DNA of 6,074 nucleotides from assembly GCA_003566875.1 (NCBI GenBank), contig PXBQ01000396.1, forward strand, positions 1 to 6,074, in the 5' to 3' direction. Both the position numbers and the translations under genes were made by a program. Position 1 is the first letter of the stretch; each line of letters starts with the position of its first letter. This document shows positions 5,786-6,074 of this stretch, piece by piece. The notes below the pieces were generated by a model. That model ran no database searches, was not told the origin of the DNA, and worked only from the letters and a program-made list of their open reading frames with translations. Source of the stretch: Spirochaetaceae bacterium. GTDB lineage: Bacteria; Spirochaetota; Spirochaetia; DSM-27196; PXBQ01.

Positions 5786-6074
5786 ATGATCAAGAAAACT
5801 TTTTATACGGTAATCGCCCTGATGTTTGTCGCCGGTATCGCAGCAGCGAACACGACAGGCACTCTGTTGCTTCGCGGAACGGTTCCCGCGATTCTTGAGG
5901 TCACCGTGACCCCCGAGCCGGCGGCGAACAGCCTCGACTTGTCGATCGACGTGACGGACCTTCACGTCGCGACCGTCAACGAGCGCAGCAATAACCTCGG
6001 CGGCTACACGATCACATTGTCGTCGGCGAACGCAGCAGCCGAAGGAACCTCGGACGGTGTTTTCCTGAGCGCCG
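5786..6074 (+). CDS. Secreted beta-rich protein, 3' end outside window
   Basis: 96 codons are visible before the window ends. The N-terminus is a Sec signal peptide: MIKK, hydrophobic core TVIALMFVAGIA, and a probable AAA|N cleavage after residue 21. There is no lipobox, so the protein should be periplasmic, surface-exposed or released. The mature part alternates short polar and hydrophobic residues (LLLRGTVPAILEVTVTP, YTITLSSANA), suggesting beta-strands. The VTDLHVATVNERSNN-GGYTI pattern resembles small exported beta-sandwich proteins I recall from spirochaetes and, more loosely, spore-coat-U/fimbrial-type subunits; I cannot assign a family. Start: GAGGAG 7 nt upstream of ATG. It is controlled by the sigma-54 promoter at 5746-5760 and probably by the preceding regulator. 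Confidence 0.9.
   Translation, partial: MIKKTFYTVIALMFVAGIAAANTTGTLLLRGTVPAILEVTVTPEPAANSLDLSIDVTDLHVATVNERSNNLGGYTITLSSANAAAEGTSDGVFLSA

Noticed and set aside
1..6074. tRNA, rRNA, CRISPR array, insertion sequence or prophage signs
   Set aside because: No cloverleaf, regularly spaced direct repeats, transposase or integrase motifs, or terminal inverted repeats were found on either strand.

Overview
The window looks like chromosomal DNA from a GC-rich spirochaete (Spirochaetaceae-like). I infer this from protein style: an STPK next to a PPP-like metallophosphatase carrying a GDYMH motif, an N-terminally extended HU-type protein, and a secreted beta-rich protein with a VTDLHVATVNERSN segment. 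This comes from recalled family resemblance, not a database search. Nearly all of the DNA is coding, and no RNA genes, mobile elements or CRISPR arrays were seen.

Left part (1-2786, minus strand): an apparent three-gene operon, read right to left. It starts with a 179-aa protein of unrecognised family. Next comes a calcineurin/PPP-like metallophosphatase whose reading frame has no ATG, GTG or TTG ahead of its first catalytic motif and appears to begin at an ATA overlapping the previous stop codon. Last is a membrane-anchored Ser/Thr protein kinase that runs off the window start. Kinase and phosphatase together suggest a reversible protein-phosphorylation module.

Centre (2787-3751): across a roughly 107-bp divergent intergenic region lies a plus-strand gene. 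Its first ~175 residues are clearly paralogous to the whole 179-aa operon leader, and it carries an additional C-terminal HU/IHF-type DNA-binding domain. One divergent paralog therefore has a DNA-binding domain and the other does not. A small lipoprotein gene (3763-4005, minus) converges on the HU-fusion gene.

Right part (4150-6074, plus strand): an NtrC-type response regulator (receiver, sigma-54 AAA+ with GAFTGA, Fis-type helix-turn-helix). A 229-bp regulatory region follows, with a full-consensus -24/-12 sigma-54 promoter (TGGCAC-N5-TTGC), repeated dyad-like elements upstream at enhancer distance, and an IHF-like site next to the promoter. The promoter lies about 25 bp ahead of a secreted protein gene that runs off the window end. 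The simplest reading is that the regulator activates its neighbour, the exported protein gene, from sigma-54. The most noteworthy points are this activator/promoter/target unit, the paralog pair with and without HU next to a kinase-phosphatase operon, and the missing canonical start of the phosphatase.
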